A stretch of 64,000 nucleotides of DNA, taken from the NCBI GenBank assembly GCA_903882805.1, contig CAIRYK010000003.1:20769-84768 (forward strand). Direction: 5' to 3'. Shown here piece after piece: positions 30,657 to 41,600 of this stretch. Source of the stretch: an uncultured Bacteroidota bacterium (GTDB lineage: Bacteria; Bacteroidota; Bacteroidia; Chitinophagales; Chitinophagaceae). The notes under the pieces were generated by a model that worked only from the letters and a program-made list of their open reading frames with translations, was not told where the DNA came from and ran no database searches. Positions within the stretch are counted from its first letter, which is position 1, and every line of letters begins with the position of its first letter. A program made the position numbers and the translations under genes.

Positions 30657-33600
30657 ATGATGCAGTTGGTGAAGCATAATTTTATAGGTAGGTTGGTTGC
30701 GGCTGTATTGTTTATGGTTGCCTGCCCGGCGTTTACGCAGGCGCAAACCTATATCGAGACTTTTGGCCAAAACAGAATGCAGTTGCGCAAGTTCGACTGG
30801 AAGTTTTTCGACACCAAGCATTTCAGGGTATATCACTACGATCGCGCAGGGCGCCAGTTGGGGCGTTATGTTGCCGAGGAAGCCGAAAACAGTATTGCGA
30901 CGGTGGAGAAAAAACTGGGCGGCAAATTTCCTCAGCGGTTCAATATTATACTTTACAACTCTTACGACGAATACCGTCAAAGCAATATAGGCCTCAAAGA
31001 CGAGAGCCAAATGGCGATAAACACCAAGGCGGGCACACTAAATCTGGTAGGCGATAAGCTGGTGGTGTATTTTACAGGCGAGCATACCGACTTGCAACGC
31101 CAGCTCCGCACAGGCATGGCTACGGTGGTAATGCAGCGCATGATTTTTGGCGAGAATTTTAAGAAGATGGTCAAAAATGCCTTGTTGCTCAATCTACCGG
31201 AGTGGGTAACAACTGGCTACATTTCGTTTTTGGTAGATGGATGGGACACGCGCACCAACAGCGCCTGGAAGGGCATACTGGATGCGCAACCTAAAACCGG
31301 TTTTTTTGAAATAGCAGATCAGAATCCCGAAATTGCGGGCAAGGCATTCTGGAAATTTATCAATGACCAGTATGGCCCCGGCATGGTGAAAAACCTGCTG
31401 TATAGCATGCAGCAGAAAACGAGCCTGAACAAAGCCATGATGGAGCCGGCAAACCTGAATATGAAGGTGACGCAGGCCTACGACTCGTGCATAAAATACT
31501 ATAAAAATGTGTATGCCCGCGATGCCCGCAATCAGGAAACGCCCGATAGCGCTCACGGGCTTATAGGGCTAAAAGCGCCCAAGGGCAATACGGTATTGCG
31601 CAATATTATTGTGTCGCCGCGTGGCAGCGATGTGTGTTATGTGGCCTGGACAGATGGCCGGTACACGGTGTACAGTCAGAAAACAACAGGCGAGAAAGAA
31701 CTGTCGGTGATAGTAGAGGGCGGACAAAAAGACCTGACCGAACAAACCGACCTTAACTACCCAATGATAGCGTGGTCGGCTACAGGCTACAAACTGGCAG
31801 TGCTGTATAAGGAAGGCGAACAAACAAAACTGCGCATATATAATAGCCTGAGGGGAAGGATAGAAAATCTGGTAATACCGCCCAATCGCTGCGACCGCAT
31901 ATTGGGCATGAGCTTTATGGACGATGATGAGAAAATGATTTTCTCGGCCATAAAAAAAAGTCAGACCGACCTCTACATGTTTATAGCAAAGGGATCTAAA
32001 CTGGTGAACATCACCGACGACCCGTGGGACGACCTTGCACCGCAATATATAACCGGCGGCTCGCGCACAGGTATACTATTTTTGTCTAACCGTCCGGTTG
32101 CCAACATAGATGCGCCTATTGGCGTAAACGAACTGCCCACGGGAGCTAACAATCTGTTTTTTTACAACACCAAAACCATGAGCAAGGAGTTATTGCAGCT
32201 CACCGACTACAAAGGCGGCCATGGGGTCATTACCCAACCTATACAGTATGGCGCCGACAACTTTGCTTATCTGCTCGATTCAAACGGTATCAATAATAAG
32301 TATGTGGTGTTGTTTGCCCGCAACAGGAAAAACAAAGATTCGGCCTATTCCGTGCCGGTTACCAACTACAACTCAGGTATTATTAGCCATCAGTACAATG
32401 TAGCGAGCGGCGATGTGGCCGATGTGGTGCAGAACAAAGATAAGTATGTGGTATATTTTCATGAGCTGCAGTTGCCCGGTAAAGAAACTCCGGTGAAGAA
32501 ACTGATGCCTACCTATCTGTCTGCCGAAAAAACAAGGTACAAGAAACCGACTCAGGATACTGTGGCCGCGATATACAAAGGCATACTGGATAATAATACC
32601 GACGATGAGCCTGCGGAGCCGGAGATAAAGGGCGGCAATTTGTTTCAGTCGGAGTTTGCCGACGATGGTTCTGTCCGCAAGCACAAGGCGAAAGCCAAGC
32701 GCAATCCCGGGTTGCGGATAGGCGGCGCAGGTTCGGCTCCCGATAGCTCTCAGCTCAACGAGATTACCGATAGCGCCTATGTAAAAATGAAACCATCGCC
32801 CTATCGCCTTAGTTTTAAGCCCGACTTCCTGTCTATAAAACTCAATAACTGTGTGCTGTTCTCACAGTATCAGTCTATAGCCACTAACGGCGGCTTGTAT
32901 ACCAATCCTTCGTTGGGGGCCCTCACTACCCTGAGCCTGAACGAACTAATGGAAGACCACCGTATTACCGCCGGCTTTCAGTTGCCCATCAATACTTCGG
33001 GTTCCTCTTATTTTTTGCAGTACCAAAACTTCACCCATCGCATGGACTGGGGACTTATGTTTTTGCGTACCACCGACAAGCAAACCATGACAGTAGCCTA
33101 CATGGATGCGAACAACAAAGTACTGTTTACTCAAGACCAATTATTCAAGACTATCAATACAATGGTGCAGAGCGATTTCAGTTATCCGCTCGACAGGTTG
33201 CGCAGCGTGAGGTTTCATACGGCATTGCGTCAGGATAAGCTGATAGAGAAAGCTACAGATACGCTAAGCCTTACCAATGGTTTCCCTATTACCAATTCCT
33301 ATACATCGCTGAGCAGGATGGAATATGTGTTTGATAATACAGTTACTCCGGCGATGAACATTCTGAATGGTACGCGCTACAAGCTCTATACAGAATATAT
33401 ATACGGCCTTAACAATGGCAACAAAGGTTGCTACAACTTTGGGCTCGATTTCAGAAATTACCAGAAGATCTATAAGAATTTTATTCTTGCCAACAGACTG
33501 GCCTATGCACATTCCGACGGCACAGCCGAGGTGGAATATCTGGTGGGTGGGGTAGACAACTGGATAGGCGCGCAGAATGGGCCTAATGCAGGACAGGCTC

Positions 33601-34046
33601 CCGCGCCCAATTATGGTTTTCAGGCCATGACCACACCGCTGCGCGGCTACAAGCAGTACGCCCGCACAGGTAATAATTTTCTGGCGTTCAGTACCGAGTT
33701 GCGGTTGCCCATACTTACTACGTTCATGAAACGTCCTATCCAATCGGCGGTGCTGAAGAACCTGCAATTTGTGGCTTTTGCTGATGCAGCCGGCGCATGG
33801 AAAGGGTTTTTGCCCGATGCCGAGAGTATGAACTCTACCTACAATTATCCAGCCAATGGCTACACTCCGGGGTTAAACAACGTATTACTAACGCTAACGG
33901 TACCCAATAGCGGCGGTCTTGCGCTGGGCTACGGCGCAGGCTTGCGCACCATGCTATTTGGTTACTTTGCCCGCCTCGACTTTGCCTGGAACATAGACGG
34001 CAATCCCAAACCGATCGTGTATTTTGGATTGGGGACAGATTTTTAG
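30657..34046 (+). CDS. Exported protein: peptidase-MA-like N-terminus, TolB-like beta-propeller, probable outer-membrane beta-barrel C-terminus
   Basis: ORF called from 30609 (1145 aa); likely start MMQLVKHNFIGRLVAAVLFMVACPAFTQA; propeller-like repeats; C-term RLDFAWNIDGNPKPIVYFGLGTDF ends in aromatic F. Confidence 0.7.
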   Translation: MMQLVKHNFIGRLVAAVLFMVACPAFTQAQTYIETFGQNRMQLRKFDWKFFDTKHFRVYHYDRAGRQLGRYVAEEAENSIATVEKKLGGKFPQRFNIILYNSYDEYRQSNIGLKDESQMAINTKAGTLNLVGDKLVVYFTGEHTDLQRQLRTGMATVVMQRMIFGENFKKMVKNALLLNLPEWVTTGYISFLVDGWDTRTNSAWKGILDAQPKTGFFEIADQNPEIAGKAFWKFINDQYGPGMVKNLLYSMQQKTSLNKAMMEPANLNMKVTQAYDSCIKYYKNVYARDARNQETPDSAHGLIGLKAPKGNTVLRNIIVSPRGSDVCYVAWTDGRYTVYSQKTTGEKELSVIVEGGQKDLTEQTDLNYPMIAWSATGYKLAVLYKEGEQTKLRIYNSLRGRIENLVIPPNRCDRILGMSFMDDDEKMIFSAIKKSQTDLYMFIAKGSKLVNITDDPWDDLAPQYITGGSRTGILFLSNRPVANIDAPIGVNELPTGANNLFFYNTKTMSKELLQLTDYKGGHGVITQPIQYGADNFAYLLDSNGINNKYVVLFARNRKNKDSAYSVPVTNYNSGIISHQYNVASGDVADVVQNKDKYVVYFHELQLPGKETPVKKLMPTYLSAEKTRYKKPTQDTVAAIYKGILDNNTDDEPAEPEIKGGNLFQSEFADDGSVRKHKAKAKRNPGLRIGGAGSAPDSSQLNEITDSAYVKMKPSPYRLSFKPDFLSIKLNNCVLFSQYQSIATNGGLYTNPSLGALTTLSLNELMEDHRITAGFQLPINTSGSSYFLQYQNFTHRMDWGLMFLRTTDKQTMTVAYMDANNKVLFTQDQLFKTINTMVQSDFSYPLDRLRSVRFHTALRQDKLIEKATDTLSLTNGFPITNSYTSLSRMEYVFDNTVTPAMNILNGTRYKLYTEYIYGLNNGNKGCYNFGLDFRNYQKIYKNFILANRLAYAHSDGTAEVEYLVGGVDNWIGAQNGPNAGQAPAPNYGFQAMTTPLRGYKQYARTGNNFLAFSTELRLPILTTFMKRPIQSAVLKNLQFVAFADAAGAWKGFLPDAESMNSTYNYPANGYTPGLNNVLLTLTVPNSGGLALGYGAGLRTMLFGYFARLDFAWNIDGNPKPIVYFGLGTDF

Positions 34047-34130
34047 GTGTGGTATTTTATTGCTATTCTGGTTGGTGCGTTGTGTTTTATTACAAGCTAT
34101 GTAGGCGTCGTATCAAAGCGCAAAATTACA

Positions 34131-34204
34131 TTCGATACCTACGGCATCGGTCGAAACGAAATGCGTAGGCTATAAACATTTGATGCCTACGGCATCATTC
34201 AAAG
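34131..34204. repeat. Tandem pair of short hairpin repeats around CCTACGGCATC
   Basis: TTCGATACCTACGGCATCGGTCGAA and TTTGATGCCTACGGCATCATTCAAA. Confidence 0.6.
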
Positions 34205-34327
34205 GGTGGCAGCAGTTATTTACTGCCGGGTAAAATTGCTTTTTGGATAATCAAATCCTGAGACAAAATAGATAACCAACATACACGTATCACTGAAGAT
34301 AGACCATCATCCACGTTTAGTACCACG

Positions 34328-35596
34328 CTATGCCCTCATATCCTTCAGCGCAGCAACCAGCGCGTCCAGTTCGGCGGTGGTGGTATATACATTGGGGGTG
34401 ATTCGGCAACCGTGCACACCGGCGCCATCTATGGCTACGGTATATATTTTGTACTTATCCAGTAGTGTTTTGGCCATGTCGCCGGGCTTCATACCTTTTA
34501 TGCCCACATTGGCTATGGCGCACGAGCGGGCAGGGTCGGTGGGGGTATTTAGCTGCACATGGGGTAGGTTGCGCACTTTGTTGGTCCAGTAGTTTTGCAG
34601 ATAACGCAGGCGGGCTTCCTTGCGCTCAGCCCCTATTTTCTCAAAAAAGTCTATGGCGTCGGCAATGGTCAGGTCGGTGGCTACGGGTATGGTGCCCGTA
34701 TGGTTCAGCCGGCTTATATCGTCCTCGGCGCGTTCGCCTTCGGCAAACAATGGCCACACCTTTTTTATGTTGTCTTTTTTTACATATAGCATTCCGGCGC
34801 CCAGCGGCACACTCAGCCATTTGTGCAGACTGCAGCCGTAGTAGTCGCAGTTGAGGTCGGGTATTTTGAACTTGATGTGGGCAAAGGCATGTGCGCCATC
34901 TACCAATACCTGCACATTGTGGCGGTGCGCCATATCGCATATTTTACGGATGGGCAGTATATGTCCGGTAATGTTCATCATGTGGCACACCATCAACAGG
35001 CGCGTTTTGGGAGTAATGGCTTTTTCATACAGCGACACAATCTCGTCATCTGTTTTTGGGTCCATCGGCACGCTTACTATTTTGTTTACCACTCCGTGGC
35101 GTTTGGCTACCTGCTTAAACATTTCCAGCATAGCGCCATAGTCTTGCTCGGCCATTACAGCTTCATCGCCGGCCTTCCAGTCCAGCCCGGCAATTACCAT
35201 ATCCAGCGATTCGGTGGTGTTGCGGGTTATTATCAGTTCTTCGTCCGTGCAGCCTGCAAGTTGAGCCAGTTTTTGTGCAGCACGTTTTTTGTTATCAAAC
35301 TGTACGGTGCGCATATAGTATGCCCCATGCAGGTTCACCTCGCGCAGGTGCTCCAGGTAGCGGTCAAGTATCTCCTGCGGTTGTATACAGTAATAGCCGT
35401 TTTCCAGATTTATATAGTCGGGTTTCAGTCGGTAGCCTTTCCTTATTTCTGCCCAGAAATCCTCGTCCTTTGCCACCTCGCCGGCTGGCAGGTGCGCCAC
35501 AGCTTCTACCATTTTACCAATTGAAGAAAAACTAACGAGGCTACCAAGACCTACAAGCGACGTGTTTTTGAGAAAGGTACGTTTGTCCATATACAA
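34328..35596 (-). CDS. Class V aminotransferase-fold PLP-dependent enzyme (isopenicillin-N epimerase-like)
   Basis: 422 aa; TRNTTESLDMVIAGLDWKAGDE, LVDGAHAFAHI, DYYGCSLHKWLSVPLGAGML; exported-type N-terminus. Confidence 0.88.
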   Translation of the reverse strand: MYMDKRTFLKNTSLVGLGSLVSFSSIGKMVEAVAHLPAGEVAKDEDFWAEIRKGYRLKPDYINLENGYYCIQPQEILDRYLEHLREVNLHGAYYMRTVQFDNKKRAAQKLAQLAGCTDEELIITRNTTESLDMVIAGLDWKAGDEAVMAEQDYGAMLEMFKQVAKRHGVVNKIVSVPMDPKTDDEIVSLYEKAITPKTRLLMVCHMMNITGHILPIRKICDMAHRHNVQVLVDGAHAFAHIKFKIPDLNCDYYGCSLHKWLSVPLGAGMLYVKKDNIKKVWPLFAEGERAEDDISRLNHTGTIPVATDLTIADAIDFFEKIGAERKEARLRYLQNYWTNKVRNLPHVQLNTPTDPARSCAIANVGIKGMKPGDMAKTLLDKYKIYTVAIDGAGVHGCRITPNVYTTTAELDALVAALKDMRA

Positions 35597-35843
35597 GCTA
35601 TTACTTGTGTGAAAATAATAAAAACAATTATCCAGTCATCAAAAATATCCGAGCGCTCAATGCGGGTTTGCATTAGGTGGTAAGGGCAGAAGGTACAATG
35701 CTTATAGATTTCAGATTACTATCTTTCAGTTAATAATTTTGAGAACTGTTTTATTACGATTGTTAAACAAAACTTGGCATTTCAACATGCCAAATCTCAC
35801 AGAAATTATAATTACTTTTACCACCTAAATTATCTGCTGAAGG

Positions 35844-37184
35844 ATGCAAATAGCAATTATAGGCACTGGCTATGTAGGCTTGGTTACAGGCACATGTTTT
35901 GCCGAAACAGGCAACAATGTAATCTGTATAGACATCGACGAAAGAAAAATAAATAGCCTCAGGCAAGGCAAATCGCCCATTTATGAACCCGGGTTGGATG
36001 TATTGCTGGAGCGCAACATTAAAGATAAGCGACTTCATTTTACTACCAACCTTGCAGAGGGTATACAAGATGCCAGAGTTATTTTTCTGGCGTTACCCAC
36101 ACCTCCCGGCAAAGACGGCAGCGCCGATCTGCAGTACGTGCTCGACGTAGCAAAGTCGCTAAGCGGACTTATAACAAAGTATACTGTAATAGTTAATAAA
36201 AGCACAGTGCCTGTAGGCACCGCCGAAAAAGTACATAATGTATTGGCGCAGGGTCTCGATACTTCTTTATTCGATGTAGTATCAAACCCGGAGTTTTTGC
36301 GCGAGGGCGTGGCTGTAGATGATTTTCTGAAGCCTGACCGCGTAGTGATAGGCTCATCTTCAGAAAAAGCCCGCAAGGTGATGGACGAATTGTATCAGCC
36401 ATATGTGCGTCAGGGCAACCCGATACATTTTATGGACGAGCGTTCATCTGAAATGACTAAGTATGCAGCCAACAGTTATCTGGCAATGCGTATTTCGTTT
36501 ATGAACGAAATGGCCAACCTGTGCGAAAAAACCGGCGCTAATGTAGACTGGGTGCGTATAGGCATGGGTGGCGACAGCCGTATAGGCAAACGCTTTTTGT
36601 TTCCCGGTATAGGTTATGGCGGCAGTTGTTTCCCTAAAGATGTGAAGGCGTTGGCGCATACCGCGCTGGAAATGGATTACGATTACCAACTGGTGAATAC
36701 CGTTATGCAGGTAAACGAGCGCCAGAAGCTGGTTTTGGGCCGCAAGGTGAAAAATTATTTTGGCAGCGATTTATCGGGCTACACATTTGCTATATGGGGT
36801 CTGGCTTTCAAGCCCGAAACCGACGACATACGCGATGCGCCGGCGCTCAACCTGATTGATGAACTGACACAGGCAGGAGCGAAGTTGCGCGTTTTCGACC
36901 CCGAGGCAATGGCTAATGTAAAGCAACTGATGGGCGACAAAATATATTACGCTACCGATCAGTACGACGCCCTCGAAGGCGCGAGCGCTATGATAGTGGT
37001 AACAGAATGGAGCGCTTTCAGAAACCCTGATTTCGACCGCATATATACTATGCTGCAACATCCCGCTATTTTTGATGGTCGCAACGTATATTCTTTGGAA
37101 AGAATGCAAGAACTCAGTTTCTATTACGAAAGTATTGGTCGTAAAGTTGTTCACCCACAGGTTAGGGAAACGCTGGGCAGATAA
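35844..37184 (+). CDS. ugd: UDP-glucose 6-dehydrogenase
   Basis: 446 aa; IAIIGTGYVGLVTGTCFAETGNNVICIDID, FLFPGIGYGGSCFPKDVKAL. Confidence 0.93.
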   Translation: MQIAIIGTGYVGLVTGTCFAETGNNVICIDIDERKINSLRQGKSPIYEPGLDVLLERNIKDKRLHFTTNLAEGIQDARVIFLALPTPPGKDGSADLQYVLDVAKSLSGLITKYTVIVNKSTVPVGTAEKVHNVLAQGLDTSLFDVVSNPEFLREGVAVDDFLKPDRVVIGSSSEKARKVMDELYQPYVRQGNPIHFMDERSSEMTKYAANSYLAMRISFMNEMANLCEKTGANVDWVRIGMGGDSRIGKRFLFPGIGYGGSCFPKDVKALAHTALEMDYDYQLVNTVMQVNERQKLVLGRKVKNYFGSDLSGYTFAIWGLAFKPETDDIRDAPALNLIDELTQAGAKLRVFDPEAMANVKQLMGDKIYYATDQYDALEGASAMIVVTEWSAFRNPDFDRIYTMLQHPAIFDGRNVYSLERMQELSFYYESIGRKVVHPQVRETLGR

Positions 37185-37276
37185 TAATCTGGTAGAAATG
37201 GTATTTTAAAGAGCTAAAATTGTTCAAATTCAGGCAACAGCAACATTGTTGATATGCTTGTACAATATAATAAGAA

Positions 37277-38212
37277 ATGGCCAAACGCATATTAATAGCC
37301 GGCGCCGCCGGTTTCCTTGGTTCGCACCTTTGCGATCGCTTTCTTAAAGAAGGCTACGAGGTAATAGGAATGGATAATCTATTAACGGGTAACATAAAGA
37401 ACATTGAGCACTTGTTTCCGCTACGTGATTTTCAATTTTATCATCACGATGTTACTAAGTTTGTTCACGTACCGGGGCCTATAGACTACATTTTGCACTT
37501 TGCATCTCCTGCTAGTCCCATAGATTATCTGAAAATGCCCATACAGACACTGAAAGTGGGCGCCTTGGGCACCCACAATTTGTTGGGTCTTGCCAAGTCT
37601 AAGGGCGCGCGCATTCTGGTGGCATCTACATCAGAGGTTTATGGCGATCCGCTCGTGCATCCCCAAACCGAGGAATATTGGGGTAACGTAAACCCTATTG
37701 GTCCACGCGGTGTGTATGATGAGGCAAAGCGTTTTATGGAGAGCATTACAACGGCTTACCATACCTTCCACAATCTCGAAACCAGAATCATCAGGATATT
37801 TAATACCTATGGTCCGCGTATGCGCCTCGATGATGGCCGTGCGCTACCTACATTTATGAGTCAGGCGCTGAGAGGCGAAGACGTTACGGTATACGGCGAT
37901 GGTTCGCAAACCCGTTCATTCTGCTATGTCGACGATCTGGTAGAAGGTATTTACCGTTTGCTATTATCTGACTATACCAAGCCGGTGAACATTGGTAACC
38001 CAAGTGAGATCACTTTGCTGGAATTTGCCGAAGAGGTGCTGAAGCTCACTGGTTCTCAATCTAAAATCGTTTTCGAACCGCTGCCGCAAGACGACCCCAA
38101 ACAACGCCAGCCCAACATTACAAAGGCAAAAGAGCTGCTGGGTTGGGAGCCTAAAGTAGACCGTCATGAAGGGCTGAAGCGTACGCTAGAGTATTTTAAA
38201 TTGCACATTTAA
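37277..38212 (+). CDS. uxs: UDP-glucuronate decarboxylase (UDP-xylose synthase), SDR family
   Basis: 311 aa; [56 protein letters not shown]. Confidence 0.92.
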   Translation: MAKRILIAGAAGFLGSHLCDRFLKEGYEVIGMDNLLTGNIKNIEHLFPLRDFQFYHHDVTKFVHVPGPIDYILHFASPASPIDYLKMPIQTLKVGALGTHNLLGLAKSKGARILVASTSEVYGDPLVHPQTEEYWGNVNPIGPRGVYDEAKRFMESITTAYHTFHNLETRIIRIFNTYGPRMRLDDGRALPTFMSQALRGEDVTVYGDGSQTRSFCYVDDLVEGIYRLLLSDYTKPVNIGNPSEITLLEFAEEVLKLTGSQSKIVFEPLPQDDPKQRQPNITKAKELLGWEPKVDRHEGLKRTLEYFKLHI

Positions 38213-38271
38213 TTATATTTTCATACGCATTTCTTGTTTCGCGGTTATTAATTTATTATTTGTTCATAAAG

Positions 38272-38307
38272 TTGCGCTGCTCCGAAAAGGGTGGCGCAAT
38301 TTTTTTT
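38272..38307 (+). terminator. Rho-independent terminator
   Basis: TTGCGC...GCGCAA then T8. Confidence 0.6.
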
Positions 38308-38614
38308 AATGTTTATTTAATAGCCGCTCAGTATATTTCTACTAATTTGCCTCAGTGTTTACTTAAAACGGCAGCGCCGGATATAGGTGTTTTGTACAAT
38401 TGTAATTTTCGGCTAATAAAAGGCCTTGGTTTTGTCAAATTGTAGTAAATAATATTCGACTTATGCTATTGTAATGCGTAAAATAAATTAATTTTAACCT
38501 TTGTTTGCCAATTGCTCCGCTTGCCGTAAGGCCAGAGGTATGCGATATTGTGCGCTTTTGTAGTGTTTTTGTATAGAAATTGAACGTTAGTTATAAAATA
38601 TTTAAGCTGTTTTT

Positions 38615-41600
38615 ATGAAGAATTGTATACCAACCTATTTGCGAAGAACCTTACTCCTTTGTCTGTTGTTTGTTGCAGGACATACAGCATTTGCCAACCA
38701 CATCAGAGGGGTAGATCTTAGCTATACATGGGTGAGCGGCAATACCTATAGGGTAACACTGGTTGCTTATGGCGACTGTGCGGTTACCTCGCCCAGCTTA
38801 ACATCCTCAAGACCCAAAATTTGCTTATTCGACGCTAATACGGCTGTGGATACCGTTTTATTGAATATTGAAGCCCCGACTACCGGCTTGAATGTGTCGC
38901 AGGTATGTGCCGCCGACTCTGCGCTGACAACTTGTACCAATACTTCCTTTACAATCCCCGGCACTAAAAAGTATGTTTATTCCAACACAATAACACTTCC
39001 TTATCGTTCGCACAACTGGCGGTTTATTTTCTGCGGCAGTATGTCTGGCAGCAATGCAGGTCGCTCAAACGCTATTACTAACATTACTCCTGTAGGCACA
39101 ACAATTATTCAGCTCGTAGACTCGCTCGATAACTTTTATCATGATAACTCGAGTCCTAACCTTTCGGTTATTCCTACACCTTATTATTGTACAAATAACC
39201 CCGACAACTACAACCCCGGAGCTATAGATCCCGATGCAGATAGTCTTAGCTTCTTTTTGGTGCCTGCCATCAACAATGGCCGCGCAAATTGTCAGGCTAC
39301 CAGCTCTGCGGGCGCTGTAACGTATACTGGCGGCACATCGGCTACTATTCCAATTCAGACACCCTCATCATTCTCCTTCAATAATGGTAATGGACAGATT
39401 AGTTTTGTAACGGCTACCACGCAAACATCGCTGGTGGTATATAATATACGCGAGTTCAGAAATGACACCTTTATAGGCAGCAGCCAGCGCGAAATGTCCT
39501 TTATCATACGCCCATGTACAGTGGCTCCCCCGACTGCGGTTATTTCAGGAGCAACTGCAGGACGTATTGCCGACTCTACCCATTTTGAGATTTGTCAGAA
39601 TTCGGGCGCTTTCTCGTTCAATATTAATCCAACGGAGCCAGATACTACCTATCACATTTTCGTATCTGCAACTGGTATTCCTCCCGGAGCAACCTTCACG
39701 GTTTTGGACGATAGTACCAACCATCCTACAACAACTTTTTCTTGGACATCTACGGCAGTTACTCCGGGTGTTTACACGTTCTACGTAACTTTTAAAGACA
39801 ACGCATGTAGCATTTCGGGTGTAAATACTGTAGCCTATACGGTAACTATCAACCGTCTGCCCACCTTTACAGGGCCAACACAGGTTTGTCAGGCATCATC
39901 TGTTACAATGTCGGCAACCCCAACTGGAGGTACTTGGACAAGCGGCAGCACTGGTATTGCTACCGTAGGTTCTTCAACAGGTATATTAACAGGCGTATCG
40001 GCAGGCACAGCTATAATTACTTACGGTTATACAGCGCTCAACTGTTTCTCAACTACTGCAGTTACAGTTAATCCGCTACCTAATGCAATTTCCGGTACTA
40101 CCGTAGTGTGCGCCGGGTCATCAACAATTCTTAGCGATATCACCGGAAGCGGCACATGGAGCAGCAGCAACACCGGCGTGGCTACAGTTGGGTCGGCTTC
40201 GGGTGTAGTTACCGGCGTTTCTGCGGGTACTACCACTATTACCTACCGACTGACCACCACAGGTTGCTTTGCAACTGTGGCAGTCACCGTTAACCCGTCG
40301 GCAGCAATAACCGGACCTTCAAACGTTTGCCAGGGAAATACCATAACCTTGGGCAACGTAAATAGCGGCGGCACGTGGACAAGCAGCAATACAGGTGTAG
40401 CTACAGTAGGTTCTAATACCGGAGTGGTTACAGGCGTAGGGGCGTCTACAGCTACTATAACGTATACATTACCAACAGGCTGTACGCAAATAAAACAGGT
40501 TACCGTCGATTCGACGCCGGTAAATATCGTAGGCGCAAATCTCTTGTGCGTAGGCGCTACCATCACACTTTCAGATGCAACATCGGGCGGTACATGGAGT
40601 AGCAGCAATACAGGCGTGGCTACCATAGGTTCTACAACTGGTATTGTTACCGGTGTTACTCCTGGTTCCAGCGTTATCAGCTATTCATTAGCTTCCGGTT
40701 GCGGTAAGTCTACAACGGTTACTGTAAATGCTGTCCCTGCAGATGTAACCGGAAGTGGTCCACTTTGCATTGGAGCTACAACTACATTTGGCAATACTAC
40801 TCCAGGAGGCACATGGATAAGCAGCAATGCTGGTATAGCTACCGTTGGTTCCTTATCCGGTTTGGTTACCGGTGTCGCTGCCGGCACAGCTACTATTACC
40901 TATTCTATAAGTAGCACTACTTGTTTCAAAACAAGGACAATTACCATATTGCAGACACCAACTGCTATAACTGGCTCGCCAAATATTTGCGTAGGAACGG
41001 TTACAACCTTTACCAACGGAACTCCCGGCGGCAACTGGACAAGCACAGTAACCGGTGTTGCTACTGTAGGTATCACCACCGGTACAGTTACCGGTATTGC
41101 TGCGGGAACAACAGTTATTTCATATACGCTCGGTAATGGTTGCGGCGTAGCATTGCCGCTTACCGTTAATCTTACTCCTGCGCCTATCACGGGGCCTACC
41201 CGCGTATGTTTGGGCGCCACAATAACCTTGAGTACTACCACTGGCGGCGGTACATGGAGCAGCAGCAATAGCGGCGTTTCGTCTATTGGTTCTACTTCTG
41301 GTATTGTTACAGGGGTTGCGGCGGGCAGCGCTACCATTACTTATTCATTAGCTGCAGGTTGCTTTGTTACCTATGCCGACACCGTGTTTGCAAATCCTGC
41401 TGCTATTACGCCCCCGGGTGCAGTAGCAATATGCGTGGGCGCTACGACCACTTTGGGCGATGCATCGCCAGGCGGTACTTGGACCAGCGGTAATACAGGC
41501 TTTGCTACGGTAGGCGCAAGTACAGGTGTGGTAACGGGCGTCGGCGCAGGTGTGGTAACAATATCTTACACCAATGCGGCGGGATGCTCGGCCCTGAAAA

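Noticed and set aside
34377-35535. Several + strand ORFs antisense to the aminotransferase gene, including 233 aa at 34823-35524
   Set aside because: Antisense shadows of a conserved enzyme gene.
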